Source: an uncultured Collinsella sp.
Lineage (GTDB): Bacteria; Actinomycetota; Coriobacteriia; Coriobacteriales; Coriobacteriaceae
Direction of reading: 5' to 3'
Assembly: GCA_900752345.1 (NCBI GenBank)
Contig: CAADVA010000103.1
Location: 1-11,843 of the forward strand
DNA: 11,843 nt
Shown here: positions 1 through 6,416 of the stretch, in pieces
Layout: every line of letters begins with the position of its first letter
How positions within the stretch are numbered: the first letter of the stretch is position 1
Made by a program: the position numbers and the translations under genes
The notes under the pieces: generated by a model
Database searches by the model: none
What the model saw: only the letters and a program-made list of their open reading frames with translations
What the model was told of the DNA's origin: nothing

Positions 1-138
1 CGGGTCACGGTACTGGATGAGCGCGCGCTGCATCGCTTTTTCGTGCGGGTCGCGCGCGACGTATACGGGCTTCATTGTGCGCGGGTCGAGCCCCGTGTAG
101 TACATGCAGGTCGAGATCGTGGACGGGGGGGGGGAGAA
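1..138 (-). pseudogene. C-terminal fragment of a YgiQ-family radical SAM protein, upstream part missing
   Basis: Reading leftwards from 138, the frame gives FSPPPSTISTCMYYTG, then LDPRTMKPVYVARDPHEKAM and QRALIQYRDP, and stays open to the window edge. This matches what I recall of the C-terminal region of YgiQ-like (UPF0313) radical SAM proteins, which normally have a phenylalanine-proline-threonine-proline stretch before the serine-threonine. The radical SAM core with its CxxxCxxC cluster motif should lie upstream, at higher coordinates. There the recognisable sequence ends exactly at a run of ten G (125-134) and is followed by the GC-rich tRNA-associated segment. No start codon or ribosome binding site for a short protein is evident. 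The gene is therefore either truncated or joined to foreign sequence by an assembly error. The family call is moderately sure; the reason for the break is unknown. Confidence 0.6.
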
Positions 139-278
139 GGCCCGCCGCGTTGTTGCGTCGGCGCACCCCGCCGGGTTCCGCCCCCCTGCCGGCGTCCTCG
201 CCAGCTCGCTAAAAACACTCCGCGTTTTCTTGACGCTCGCTCCTTCGCAGGTTCAAGTCCCCGCGATGGGCCCATAAC
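139..278. repeat. GC-rich, hairpin-bearing segment downstream of tRNA-Leu, with an inverted T-arm copy
   Basis: No gene is recognisable here. The segment contains an A-rich/T-rich hairpin (AAAAC at 212-216 with GTTTT at 224-228). Exactly 20 nt later comes a plus-strand AGGTTCAAGTCC (249-260). This is the reverse complement of 12 nt of the T-arm of the neighbouring tRNA-Leu (329-340). The same order of parts recurs beside tRNA-Phe at 6310-6358. The shared layout suggests a small repeated element rather than random spacer. Confidence 0.5.
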
Positions 279-303
279 AAAAAAGCCCCCATTACTGGGA
301 GCT
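279..303 (-). terminator. Rho-independent terminator of tRNA-Leu
   Basis: On the minus strand an 8-bp stem (AGCTCCCA with TGGGGGCT, one G-T pair, loop GTAA) is followed by TTTTTT. It begins 11 nt past the encoded CCA of tRNA-Leu, which fits termination of that transcript. Confidence 0.8.
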
Positions 304-314
304 CTTTCATTTAA

Positions 315-401
315 TGGTGCGGGCGAAAGGACTTGAACCTTCATGGGGTTGCCCCCATACGGACCTGAACCGTACGCGTCTGCCAATTCCGCCACGCCCG
401 C
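315..401 (-). tRNA. tRNA-Leu(CAG)
   Basis: The gene reads rightward-to-leftward from 401. The acceptor stem GCGGGCG pairs perfectly with CGCCCGC, the discriminator base is A, and CCA is encoded (315-317). The anticodon loop TTCAGGT is closed by TACGG/CCGTA and gives anticodon CAG, reading CUG leucine codons. A long variable arm of the class II type is present, as expected for tRNA-Leu, and the T-arm reads GGTTCAAGTCC. Total length is 87 nt including CCA. A promoter (413-441) and a terminator (279-303) flank it, so it is probably transcribed alone. The short open frame that crosses it is only a by-product of the tRNA sequence. Confidence 0.95.
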
Positions 402-412
402 GTGCAGGAATT

Positions 413-441
413 AGAATAACGGAGCACCATCGCGAACGCAA
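413..441 (-). promoter_or_regulatory. Sigma70-type promoter of tRNA-Leu
   Basis: The minus strand has TTGCGT (436-441), a 17-bp spacer and TATTCT (413-418). The -10 lies 11 bp before the tRNA 5' end at 401, a normal distance. The -35 starts 3 bp past the tatD stop codon, so the promoter fills the whole tatD to tRNA gap. Confidence 0.7.
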
Positions 442-444
442 GAA

Positions 445-1362
445 CTATTTTTGAAAAAGTTTGCAGGCATTTTCCCAAGCTGCTCGCGCGATTGCCTCAG
501 CATCCTCGCCGGTACGATCGACACGGTCGTTGACCAGCGTGTTTGCCGTGATAGAAATCATTGCCGGCTCGCACTCAAGGCCACGAATGGGCTCCGGCGC
601 CATATACGGGCAATCCGTCTCGAACAAAATGCGATCGAGCGGGGTCGCCGCAAATGCCTCGCGCACGTCGTCGTTGCGCTTAAAGGTGGCCGCGCCGCCA
701 TAGGCGATATAGCAGCCCAAACCCACAAAGCGCTCCATCGTGGCTCGATCCTCGCCAAAGCAGTGCAGCACGCAACCGGCCTGAGGCACACCTACCTCGC
801 GCAGCACGTTGTACGCATCAACGTGCGAAGTGCGCTCCCCATCCGAGTCCTCGTGCCGCAGGTGCAGCTCCACCGGCACATTGCGGCGCACGGCAACTTC
901 GAGCTGACGTGCCATGCAATCAATCTGCACGCTATGGGGCGCCGGCGCGATGTCGTCATCGTAATCCATGTGGTAGTCCAGGCCGATCTCGCCGATACCG
1001 GCGCACAAAAGGTCATCGAGCGCAGCAACGACCTGTGCGTGAATATCGTCGGTATAATCCGGCGCGCCATAGGGATGAACGCCAGCGAGATACTTGATCT
1101 GCGGAATATCCCGCATCGGTAGAATTTCGCGCACCAGCCAGTCGCTATAGTCCGTCACGCTGCGCTTGTCGGCGATGGGGTCGAGCATCGTCACCAACAG
1201 GTCGACGCCCGCGGCTTTCGCGCGCACGAGCGTCTCGGGCACTTCTTTGCCCCAAAACGAAAGCAGATGCGCATGCGTGTCGGCAAGCGGTGCCAAGGGC
1301 ACGGGGCAGGCAACCGTCTTCTTTTTCTTGGTAAACGTCACGCGTTCGGCATTAGGCGTCAT
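445..1362 (-). CDS. tatD: TatD family metal-dependent hydrolase / DNase
   Basis: This is a 305-residue TIM-barrel metallohydrolase of the TatD family, whose members act as metal-dependent 3'-5' exonucleases on DNA or RNA. The metal ligands are visible in order: the HxH motif in LADTHAH (H30, H32), E125 in GIGEIGLDYH, H167 in VELHLRH, H200 in VLHCFG and D250 in FETDCPY. The N-terminus carries about 20 extra residues, including a basic TKKKK patch, ahead of the usual start of the fold. The ATG at 1362 is preceded by AGGAG at proper spacing and overlaps the end of rsmA by 11 bp, so the two are likely translated together. Pairing of tatD with rsmA and metG is common in Gram-positive genomes. The stop is TAG at 445-447. 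Exact substrate cannot be told from sequence. Confidence 0.93.
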   Translation of the reverse strand: MTPNAERVTFTKKKKTVACPVPLAPLADTHAHLLSFWGKEVPETLVRAKAAGVDLLVTMLDPIADKRSVTDYSDWLVREILPMRDIPQIKYLAGVHPYGAPDYTDDIHAQVVAALDDLLCAGIGEIGLDYHMDYDDDIAPAPHSVQIDCMARQLEVAVRRNVPVELHLRHEDSDGERTSHVDAYNVLREVGVPQAGCVLHCFGEDRATMERFVGLGCYIAYGGAATFKRNDDVREAFAATPLDRILFETDCPYMAPEPIRGLECEPAMISITANTLVNDRVDRTGEDAEAIARAAWENACKLFQK

Positions 1363-2212
1363 GGATTAGCTCCTGGGCCAGACGGACAAAGTCGGCAACA
1401 TCGAGCGTCTCGGCGCGCGTGGTGGGTGAGATACCGCAAGCCTCAAAGGCGGCATCGAGCACGTCCTTGGCAAAGCCGTTGGCGCTCATAGAATTGCGGA
1501 TGGTCTTGCGACGCTGAGCAAATGCGGCGTCAATCACGCGGGCCACAAACTCGCGATCGAGTCCTTCGGGCACCACGCCGTCAACACGGTCGATGCGCAC
1601 GACGGCCGAGTCCACGTGCGGCGCCGGCATAAAGCAACGCGGCGGCACCTCAAAGCGACCCGTCACCTGCGCATACAGGCCGAGCTTTGCCGTATAGCCG
1701 CCATAGGTCTTATTGCCCGGCACTGCGGCAATGCGATCGGCAACCTCCTTTTGAACCATGACGACGGCGCGCTTGAGCACGGACATCGTCTGGAAGAACT
1801 GCAGGATGATCGTCGCCGCCACGTTATAGGGCAGGTTCGCGACAAATACCGTCGGCTCACCGCCCGCAACCTGCTCAATCTGCTCCGGTGTCACCCTGAG
1901 CGCGTCGCCCATGATAAAGCGGAAGTTGGCATAGTCTGCGGCGTGGGCATCGAGCACCGGCTCGAGCTCGGGGTCAGCCTCGATCGACGTGACGCACGCC
2001 GCCTCCTGCAGCAGCGCAAGCGTGAGCGTACCAACGCCCGGACCGACCTCGAGCACGCGCTCATCGCCCGCAAGCTCGGAAAGCTCGCAGATGCGCTCAA
2101 TTACATGGTTGTCGATCAGGAAGTTCTGGCCCAGGCGATGCTTGGTCGCAAGGCCAAACTCCTCCAGCAGCTCCCTTGTTGCCGTGGGGTTTGCCAAAGG
2201 CGAAGTTGTCAT
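1352..2212 (-). CDS. rsmA: 16S rRNA (adenine1518/1519-N6)-dimethyltransferase RsmA (KsgA)
   Basis: RsmA dimethylates two adjacent adenines in the 3' hairpin of 16S rRNA during late 30S assembly, using S-adenosylmethionine. The 286-residue length is typical. The sequence shows KHRLGQNFLID (24-34), the SAM-binding EVGPGVGTLT (55-64), the acidic SIEAD (77-81) and the catalytic NLPYN (126-130). The C-terminal helical part carries FAQRRKTIRNS. The ATG at 2212 has AAGGAGG about 6 nt upstream. The stop TAA (1352-1354) lies inside the start region of tatD. Upstream, a terminator closes metG, yet only about 30 bp separate it from this gene and no clear promoter is visible. Transcription may come from read-through or from an unrecognised promoter in the terminator region. 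Loss of this enzyme classically gives kasugamycin resistance. Confidence 0.96.
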   Translation of the reverse strand: MTTSPLANPTATRELLEEFGLATKHRLGQNFLIDNHVIERICELSELAGDERVLEVGPGVGTLTLALLQEAACVTSIEADPELEPVLDAHAADYANFRFIMGDALRVTPEQIEQVAGGEPTVFVANLPYNVAATIILQFFQTMSVLKRAVVMVQKEVADRIAAVPGNKTYGGYTAKLGLYAQVTGRFEVPPRCFMPAPHVDSAVVRIDRVDGVVPEGLDREFVARVIDAAFAQRRKTIRNSMSANGFAKDVLDAAFEACGISPTTRAETLDVADFVRLAQELIHDA

Positions 2213-2244
2213 AGTTGCCTCCTTAGCATGGTGGCGGCGTCTTG

Positions 2245-2280
2245 AAACAAAAGGGCATGGACCGTTGCGGCCATGCCCTT
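2245..2280 (-). terminator. Rho-independent terminator after metG
   Basis: On the minus strand AAGGGCATGG pairs with CCATGCCCTT around an inner CCG-CAA-CGG mini-stem, and is followed by TTGTTTC after the paired T residues. It lies 40 bp past the metG stop and about 33 bp before the rsmA start. The T tract is on the minus side only, so it is unidirectional. Confidence 0.8.
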
Positions 2281-2319
2281 ACATCTAAACAGCAAATTGC
2301 CGATATGGCGCGCGGCGTC

Positions 2320-3921
2320 TTAGCCCAGACGCGGGAACAGCGGCTCGCCCTTCTCGACGGGCTGACCACCGGCAAGCAGGCCCCAAGCGCAAATGCCCTT
2401 GAGGTCGTCGCTCGCGGCCTCGTCCTCGCAGGACAGGCGGCGCAGAGCCTCGGCAGAGGTCTGGGGCATGAGCGGCATCAGCAGGTGAGCGGCGATGCGG
2501 ATGGCCTCGAGCAGGTTGTAGATCACAAATGCCAGCTCGTCAGCCCTGGCCTCGTCCTTGGCAAGCGCCCAAGGCTCGGAGTCCTCGATGTAGTGGTTGG
2601 CGGCGTGGATGAGCTCCATGACCTCGTCCTTAGCTCCACCGTAATCGAGCACGTCCATCTTGGCCATGTAGCGCTCGACCAGGCCATCGGCGATCTTTGC
2701 CAGCGGGTTGTCGAACGCATCGAACGACGCGGGCTTGGCGGGCGCGCAACCGTCAAAGTACTTGCCGCTCATGTTGAGCGAACGCGAGATAAGGTTGCCC
2801 CAGCTGTTGGCCAGGTCGGCGTTGTAGACCTGCTCCATGCGATCGAAGCTGATGGCACCGTCGGTGCCGGGGACGACGTCGGTCATGAAGTAATAGCGAT
2901 AGCCCTCGACGCCCAGCATGTCGATAACGTCCTGCGGAGCGATGGCGTTGCCGCGGCTCTTGGACATCTTCTCGGCCTTGCCGGTCTCGGCATTGCGCAC
3001 GGTCAGGAAGCCGTGGGCAAAGACGTGCTCGGGCAGGGCCTCACCGATGGCCATGAGCATGGCGGGCCAAATGACGCAGTGGAAGCGGATGATGTCCTTA
3101 CCCACGATGTGGAACTGCGCGGGCCAACGATAGGCCAGCTCGGCACGCGCCTCGTCGGTGTCGACGCCGTAGCCGACGGCCGTCATATAGTTGAGCAGTG
3201 CATCGAACCACACGTAGGTCACGTGGCCCTCGTCAAACGGGACCTGAATGCCCCAGTCAAAGCTCGTGCGGCTCACGGAAAGGTCGTTAAGACCGCCCTC
3301 GACAAAGCTGCGCACCTCGTTCATGCGGAACGCAGGCTCGACAAAGTCGGGGTGCTCGTCGTAAAGCTTGAGCAGCTTGTCCTGGAAGGCGGAAAGCTTA
3401 AAGAAGTAGGACTCCTCCTGCACGCGCTCCAGCGGACGGTGGCAGTCGGGGCACAGGTGCTGGCCGACGCTGCCGTACTCCTCGTCGCCCTTCTGGACCT
3501 GCGTATCGGTGAAGTAGGTCTCGTCGGGCACACAGTACCAGCCATCGTAGCTGCCCTTATACAGGTAGCCGGACTCCTTCATGCGCTCCCACAGGTACTG
3601 CACAGCATGGTGCTGGCGCGGCTCGGTGGTGCGGATGAAGTCGTCGTTGGAGATCTCGAGCTTGTTCCAAAGCTCCTTGAAGTGCGGAGCCTGGCTGTCG
3701 GTCCACTCCTGCGGCGTCATGTTGTGCTTGGCTGCGGCCTCGGCGACCTTCTCGCCGTGCTCGTCCATGCCGGTCAGGAACTTGACGTTATAGCCGGCGG
3801 AGCGGCGATAGCGAGCCTGAACGTCGGCGATGATGGTGGAATAAGCCGTGCCCAGGTGCGGATCGGCGTTGACGTAGTAGATGGGCGTCGTGATAAAGAA
3901 CGAAGGCTTGCTTTGATCCAT
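2320..3921 (-). CDS. metG: Methionyl-tRNA synthetase
   Basis: MetG charges tRNA-Met with methionine at the expense of ATP. The class I signatures are clear: the HIGH-like PHLG (21-24) after TTPIYYVNAD, and KMSKS (318-322). The zinc-knuckle region has C130, C157 and C160, but the fourth usual cysteine position is aspartate (YCVPDE). The family varies here, and some Gram-positive enzymes have lost all four. At 533 residues it lacks the C-terminal EMAP/Trbp111-like tRNA-binding domain of longer forms and ends at the anticodon-binding helical domain. The ATG at 3921 has TGGAGG about 9 nt upstream. It lies 69 bp after rsmI and is closed by the terminator at 2245-2280, so it may share a transcript with rsmI. 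A TAGAAT at 3961-3966 could serve as a -10 but has only a weak -35. Confidence 0.97.
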   Translation of the reverse strand: MDQSKPSFFITTPIYYVNADPHLGTAYSTIIADVQARYRRSAGYNVKFLTGMDEHGEKVAEAAAKHNMTPQEWTDSQAPHFKELWNKLEISNDDFIRTTEPRQHHAVQYLWERMKESGYLYKGSYDGWYCVPDETYFTDTQVQKGDEEYGSVGQHLCPDCHRPLERVQEESYFFKLSAFQDKLLKLYDEHPDFVEPAFRMNEVRSFVEGGLNDLSVSRTSFDWGIQVPFDEGHVTYVWFDALLNYMTAVGYGVDTDEARAELAYRWPAQFHIVGKDIIRFHCVIWPAMLMAIGEALPEHVFAHGFLTVRNAETGKAEKMSKSRGNAIAPQDVIDMLGVEGYRYYFMTDVVPGTDGAISFDRMEQVYNADLANSWGNLISRSLNMSGKYFDGCAPAKPASFDAFDNPLAKIADGLVERYMAKMDVLDYGGAKDEVMELIHAANHYIEDSEPWALAKDEARADELAFVIYNLLEAIRIAAHLLMPLMPQTSAEALRRLSCEDEAASDDLKGICAWGLLAGGQPVEKGEPLFPRLG

Positions 3922-3960
3922 GGGGTTTGTCCTCCAGAAAAACGTTGCATACAGGGGATG

Positions 3961-3966
3961 ATTCTA
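3961..3966 (-). promoter_or_regulatory. Possible -10 element upstream of metG
   Basis: The minus strand reads TAGAAT here, five of six matches to the sigma70 consensus. At 17-bp spacing the -35 would be TGGAGG, a poor match. It may give metG a transcript of its own in addition to read-through from rsmI. Confidence 0.3.
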
Positions 3967-3990
3967 GCGCAAGGGCTGGATATCCTCCAT

Positions 3991-4869
3991 CTATTGCATA
4001 TCGAGCACCATGGCATAGACATCGCGCTTGCGGCGCGAATACTTCTGAGATAGGCGCTTGGCCACCGCAGAGGCGGGTTCCCCCTCCTCGAGCGCGGCGC
4101 GGATATCCTCGCACAGGGCCTCGTCGGGATCCGCTGCCGCGGCGCCAACCGGCACGATACTGGCCTCCTCATCCTCGCTCGGCGGTGCGATGACCAGCGC
4201 AATCTCGCCCTTTACCTCGCCGCGAGCACGCAGCTCCTCGGCGAGTTGGGCAGCGGGCCCGCGCAAGACCTCCTCGTGCAGCTTGGTGAGTTCGCGGCAG
4301 ACGGCAACCTCACGCTGGGGAAAGACCTCCGCCACGGCCTCAAGCGTCGCCACGATGCGATGTGGAGACTCGTAGAAGATGAGCGCGCCGGGCACTACGG
4401 CAAGGCGCTGCAAACGGCGCACGCGGTCGCCGTGCTTTCGGCCCAAAAAGCCCTCAAAGAAAAAATGCTCGCAGGGAATGCCGGACGAAACGAGCGCCGT
4501 GACGCAAGCAGAGGGCCCGGGAATAACTTCTACGGGCACATCGGCCTCACGCGCTGCCTCGACCAGCGCCTGGCCGGGATCGGACACACTCGGCATGCCG
4601 GCGTCCGAGGCAAAGGCGAGGGTCCCCCCCGCCAGCAGACGGTCAACCAGACCGGCGGCGCGGCTGGCGATCACATTCTCGTCGCAACGGACAAGCGGCT
4701 TGGAAATGCCCAGGTGCATCAGCAGCTTTGACGTCACACGCGTGTCTTCGCAGCAAATGGCATCGGCGGCGGCAAAGGCCTCGCCAACGCGCGGGGACAG
4801 GTCGCCCAAGTTGCCGATGGGCGTGCCGACCACATAGAGTTTGCCCGTATGGGCGCTGTTTTGCGTCAT
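3991..4869 (-). CDS. rsmI: 16S rRNA (cytidine1402-2'-O)-methyltransferase RsmI
   Basis: RsmI adds the 2'-O-methyl group to C1402 in the decoding centre of 16S rRNA. It belongs to the tetrapyrrole-methylase fold family. The sequence shows LYVVGTPIGNLGDL (11-24), CCEDTRVTSKLL (39-50), FASDAGMPSVSDPG (86-99), VIPGPSACVTAL (115-126), GFLGRK (140-145), FYESPHR (165-171) and CRELTKLHEE (191-200). The 292 residues include the C-terminal helical extension ending KYSRRKRDVYAM, typical of the family. The ATG at 4869 follows the stop of the GH5-like gene by 6 nt, with only a weak AGG within that stop region, so translation probably depends on coupling to the upstream gene. The pairing of a ribosome methylase with metG downstream is frequent in Gram-positive bacteria. 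Confidence 0.96.
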   Translation of the reverse strand: MTQNSAHTGKLYVVGTPIGNLGDLSPRVGEAFAAADAICCEDTRVTSKLLMHLGISKPLVRCDENVIASRAAGLVDRLLAGGTLAFASDAGMPSVSDPGQALVEAAREADVPVEVIPGPSACVTALVSSGIPCEHFFFEGFLGRKHGDRVRRLQRLAVVPGALIFYESPHRIVATLEAVAEVFPQREVAVCRELTKLHEEVLRGPAAQLAEELRARGEVKGEIALVIAPPSEDEEASIVPVGAAAADPDEALCEDIRAALEEGEPASAVAKRLSQKYSRRKRDVYAMVLDMQ

Positions 4870-4875
4870 ATCAAC

Positions 4876-5937
4876 CTATTCAATCATGCCGCGCTCGAGC
4901 GTACCGAGCGCCGCGCGGGCGTCCCATGCTGCAATACGCTTCTCGGTCTTCCACGTTTGGAAGAACCAACCGGCAGCCGGCGCAAACGAAGCCAGCTGGT
5001 TGGCGATAAACACACGCTCGTAGGCATTACGTCCCTCGGGCGTAACCGACGAGTTGGCAAAGATCGCCGCGCCCGACCATTCGCCCACCAGCACGGGGAA
5101 CCCAGTCGAAATTGCTTCTTTAAGCTCGCGCTTGTTACGCGAAATCGCCGTCGTCAGCCCGCGGGGGCTCGTGATGTCGAGCGCATACTCGTCGCGGTAA
5201 TGGTACAGGTGAAGGTCCATGTAGACGTTCTTATACTTGGCGCCGCGCATAAAATGCTTCCATTCGCTGGGATGCCCCGACGACGAGAAGACGACGATCT
5301 TATCCTCGGGCATATACGAACGGACGAGCTCGTAGGCATCGCGATAGAAATTGCGCAGGTAGTGGGCCGGAATGCCGTCCGTCATGGTAAAGAGACTCTT
5401 GCGGACGCTCATCTGCGGCGTGTCCAGCAGCTCAATGCCCAGCAGGCTCTCGGCCTCGCCGTAGCGATCGGCCAAGCGCTCGAGCACGTCGAGTGCGACA
5501 TGACGGCCGTTGGTGGACGAATGCCATTCGGCAACAGCCTCCGGCGTGGTGGGCGAATCGTTGGAATCGCCCTGGCCACCGGGCACAGTTGCCAGATCGA
5601 GCAGCACACGGATGTCGTACTTGGCTGCCCACTCAATTGCACGGTCGATGTAGTCGACAACCGAGATGTAGGACGCATCGGACTCCTGCGAGCCAAAGGC
5701 ATACCAGGGCACCGGCAGACGCACGGCATTGAGACCGATCTGCGCCATGCGGCAAAAATCGTCCTCACTCACAAACGTCTCGTAATGACGGCGCATGCGC
5801 TCGTTATAGGCGGCGGTGCCCATGGCCTCCTGCAGCTCGGCCGCATTGGATGCACCGGTCGCCGCGTATAGCGACGGGGTCACCCAAGGCTCGGGAATAA
5901 ACCAGCCAGAGAGATTAACGCCGAGTATCCTCTCCAT
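4876..5937 (-). CDS. GH5-like (exo-beta-1,3-glucanase type) protein lacking the acid/base glutamate
   Basis: The 353-residue protein has the outline of glycoside hydrolase family 5, nearest in style to fungal exo-1,3-glucanases. It has GVNLSGWFIPEPWVTPSL near the N-terminus, HYETFVSEDDF (51-61), LNAVRLPVPWYAFG (69-82), DLHLYHY (241-247), the nucleophile region VLVGEWSG (E286) and GWFFQTWKTE (323-332). Two active-site parts are changed. The NEP motif that carries the acid/base glutamate is DTP (172-174, within GIELLDTP), and the usual DLHG is DLAT (114-117). No signal peptide is seen, so it should be cytoplasmic. I chose the ATG at 5937 because GGGGG lies just upstream and the family fold begins there. 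The frame is open 78 codons further, but that part shows no family features. It ends 6 nt before rsmI and is likely cotranscribed with it. Confidence 0.75.
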   Translation of the reverse strand: MERILGVNLSGWFIPEPWVTPSLYAATGASNAAELQEAMGTAAYNERMRRHYETFVSEDDFCRMAQIGLNAVRLPVPWYAFGSQESDASYISVVDYIDRAIEWAAKYDIRVLLDLATVPGGQGDSNDSPTTPEAVAEWHSSTNGRHVALDVLERLADRYGEAESLLGIELLDTPQMSVRKSLFTMTDGIPAHYLRNFYRDAYELVRSYMPEDKIVVFSSSGHPSEWKHFMRGAKYKNVYMDLHLYHYRDEYALDITSPRGLTTAISRNKRELKEAISTGFPVLVGEWSGAAIFANSSVTPEGRNAYERVFIANQLASFAPAAGWFFQTWKTEKRIAAWDARAALGTLERGMIE

Positions 5938-5956
5938 CACTGCCCCCTTCGGATCG

Positions 5957-5973
5957 TGCAGGCTGAGCCTGCA
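5957..5973. promoter_or_regulatory. 17-bp palindrome in the leader of the GH5-like gene
   Basis: TGCAGGCT-G-AGCCTGCA is a perfect inverted repeat with 8-bp arms. It lies between the proposed -10 and the ribosome binding site, 20 bp before the ATG. It could be a protein-binding operator or an mRNA hairpin close to the ribosome binding site. It is not a terminator, because no T tract follows. Confidence 0.5.
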
Positions 5974-6002
5974 TCGTATTGCATAGGAAAAGTATCGTTT
6001 TG

Positions 6003-6031
6003 AGTATACCCGCGCGTGCGGACAGACGACC
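6003..6031 (-). promoter_or_regulatory. Possible promoter of the GH5-like gene
   Basis: The minus strand has TATACT (6003-6008), a good -10. A 17-bp spacer puts the -35 at GGTCGT (6026-6031), which is weak. The weak -35 overlaps a palindrome, which would suit a regulated promoter. Confidence 0.45.
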
Positions 6032-6039
6032 GAACGGTC
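6028..6039. promoter_or_regulatory. Palindrome GACCG-AA-CGGTC, possible repressor operator
   Basis: This is a perfect 12-bp inverted repeat (5-bp arms, 2-bp centre) overlapping the proposed -35 of the GH5-like gene. Size and placement resemble operators of TetR-type repressors. No regulator gene lies in the window to pair with it, so the assignment is inference. Confidence 0.4.
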
Positions 6040-6183
6040 TATAAAGTGACGCAAAAGCGGGAGGAATGTCTGGGGCGAACGGGGCCAAGATGACGTATCG
6101 AGATGCGCATACACGCCGAGGGCAGGCGCCGGAAAGCGCATCCCGTTCTTTCGCTCAATAGTGGGGTGCATTTCCGCGGGTCC
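6040..6183. other. Non-coding stretch with no recognised gene
   Basis: This lies between the GH5-like promoter region and the first 65-bp repeat. I see no ribosome binding site with a credible protein on either strand. Near its right end, GGGGTGCATTTCCG (6163-6176) matches 10 of 14 positions of GGGGTTCGATTCCG at 6346-6359. This suggests the tRNA-Phe-associated repeat once extended further left. Confidence 0.4.
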
Positions 6184-6248
6184 ACATAAAAGAAAAGGAC
6201 CCCTTTGCAGAGGTCCTAGTCAATTCAAGGTGGCGGGGAAGGGAATCG
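6184..6248. repeat. 65-bp direct repeat, copy 1 (terminator plus last 18 nt of tRNA-Phe)
   Basis: This is identical over 65 bp to 6370-6434. It contains a copy of the tRNA-Phe terminator hairpin (6196-6217, tail 6188-6195) and of the tRNA 3' end (6231-6248). It stops in the T-arm, where it switches to the hairpin-rich insert. It therefore cannot give a tRNA. Confidence 0.9.
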
Positions 6249-6369
6249 CGTCCGCGCGCTGCGCGGACGGACCGCTGCGGCGCTTGCGCGCCTTGCGAGC
6301 TACGCTGGCAAACGCTTGCGCGTTTCCTCAGCTCCGCGCCCTCACGGGGTTCGATTCCGTGCAGGGGCT
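6249..6369. repeat. 121-bp hairpin-rich insert between the 65-bp repeats
   Basis: The insert opens exactly at the repeat junction with a perfect 9-bp hairpin (CGTCCGCGC/GCGCGGACG, loop GCT, 6249-6269). GGCGC-TTGC-GCGCC (6279-6292) and AAACGC-TTGC-GCGTTT (6310-6325) follow. After 20 nt comes GGGGTTCGATTCC (6346-6358) on the plus strand, an inverted copy of the tRNA-Phe T-arm. No protein is supported. The same design appears beside tRNA-Leu at 212-260. Confidence 0.6.
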
Positions 6370-6416
6370 ACATAAAAGAAAAGGACCCCTTTGCAGAGGT
6401 CCTAGTCAATTCAAGG

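Noticed and set aside
72..395. Minus-strand open frame of 107 codons over tRNA-Leu
   Set aside because: MAELADAYGSG is the familiar false translation of a tRNA-Leu gene; the rest is intergenic sequence.
2242..4053. Long plus-strand open frame of 603 codons opposite metG
   Set aside because: It lies antisense to a clear methionyl-tRNA synthetase with conserved motifs. Open antisense frames are expected in GC-rich genes with strong third-position bias, and the protein shows no recognisable domain.
4849..5871. Plus-strand open frame of 340 codons opposite the GH5-like gene
   Set aside because: It is a shadow of the GH5-like gene. It has no ribosome binding site and no family features.
4876..6171. 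Longer 431-residue form of the GH5-like protein starting at 6171
   Set aside because: The extra 78 residues cover the promoter and palindromes, have no family similarity, and the ATG at 5937 has a good ribosome binding site.
6341..6370. 3' end of a plus-strand tRNA or tmRNA gene
   Set aside because: The T-arm-like sequence has no matching acceptor 5' strand, D-arm or anticodon arm upstream; hairpins occupy that space. It is reported as an inverted T-arm copy instead.
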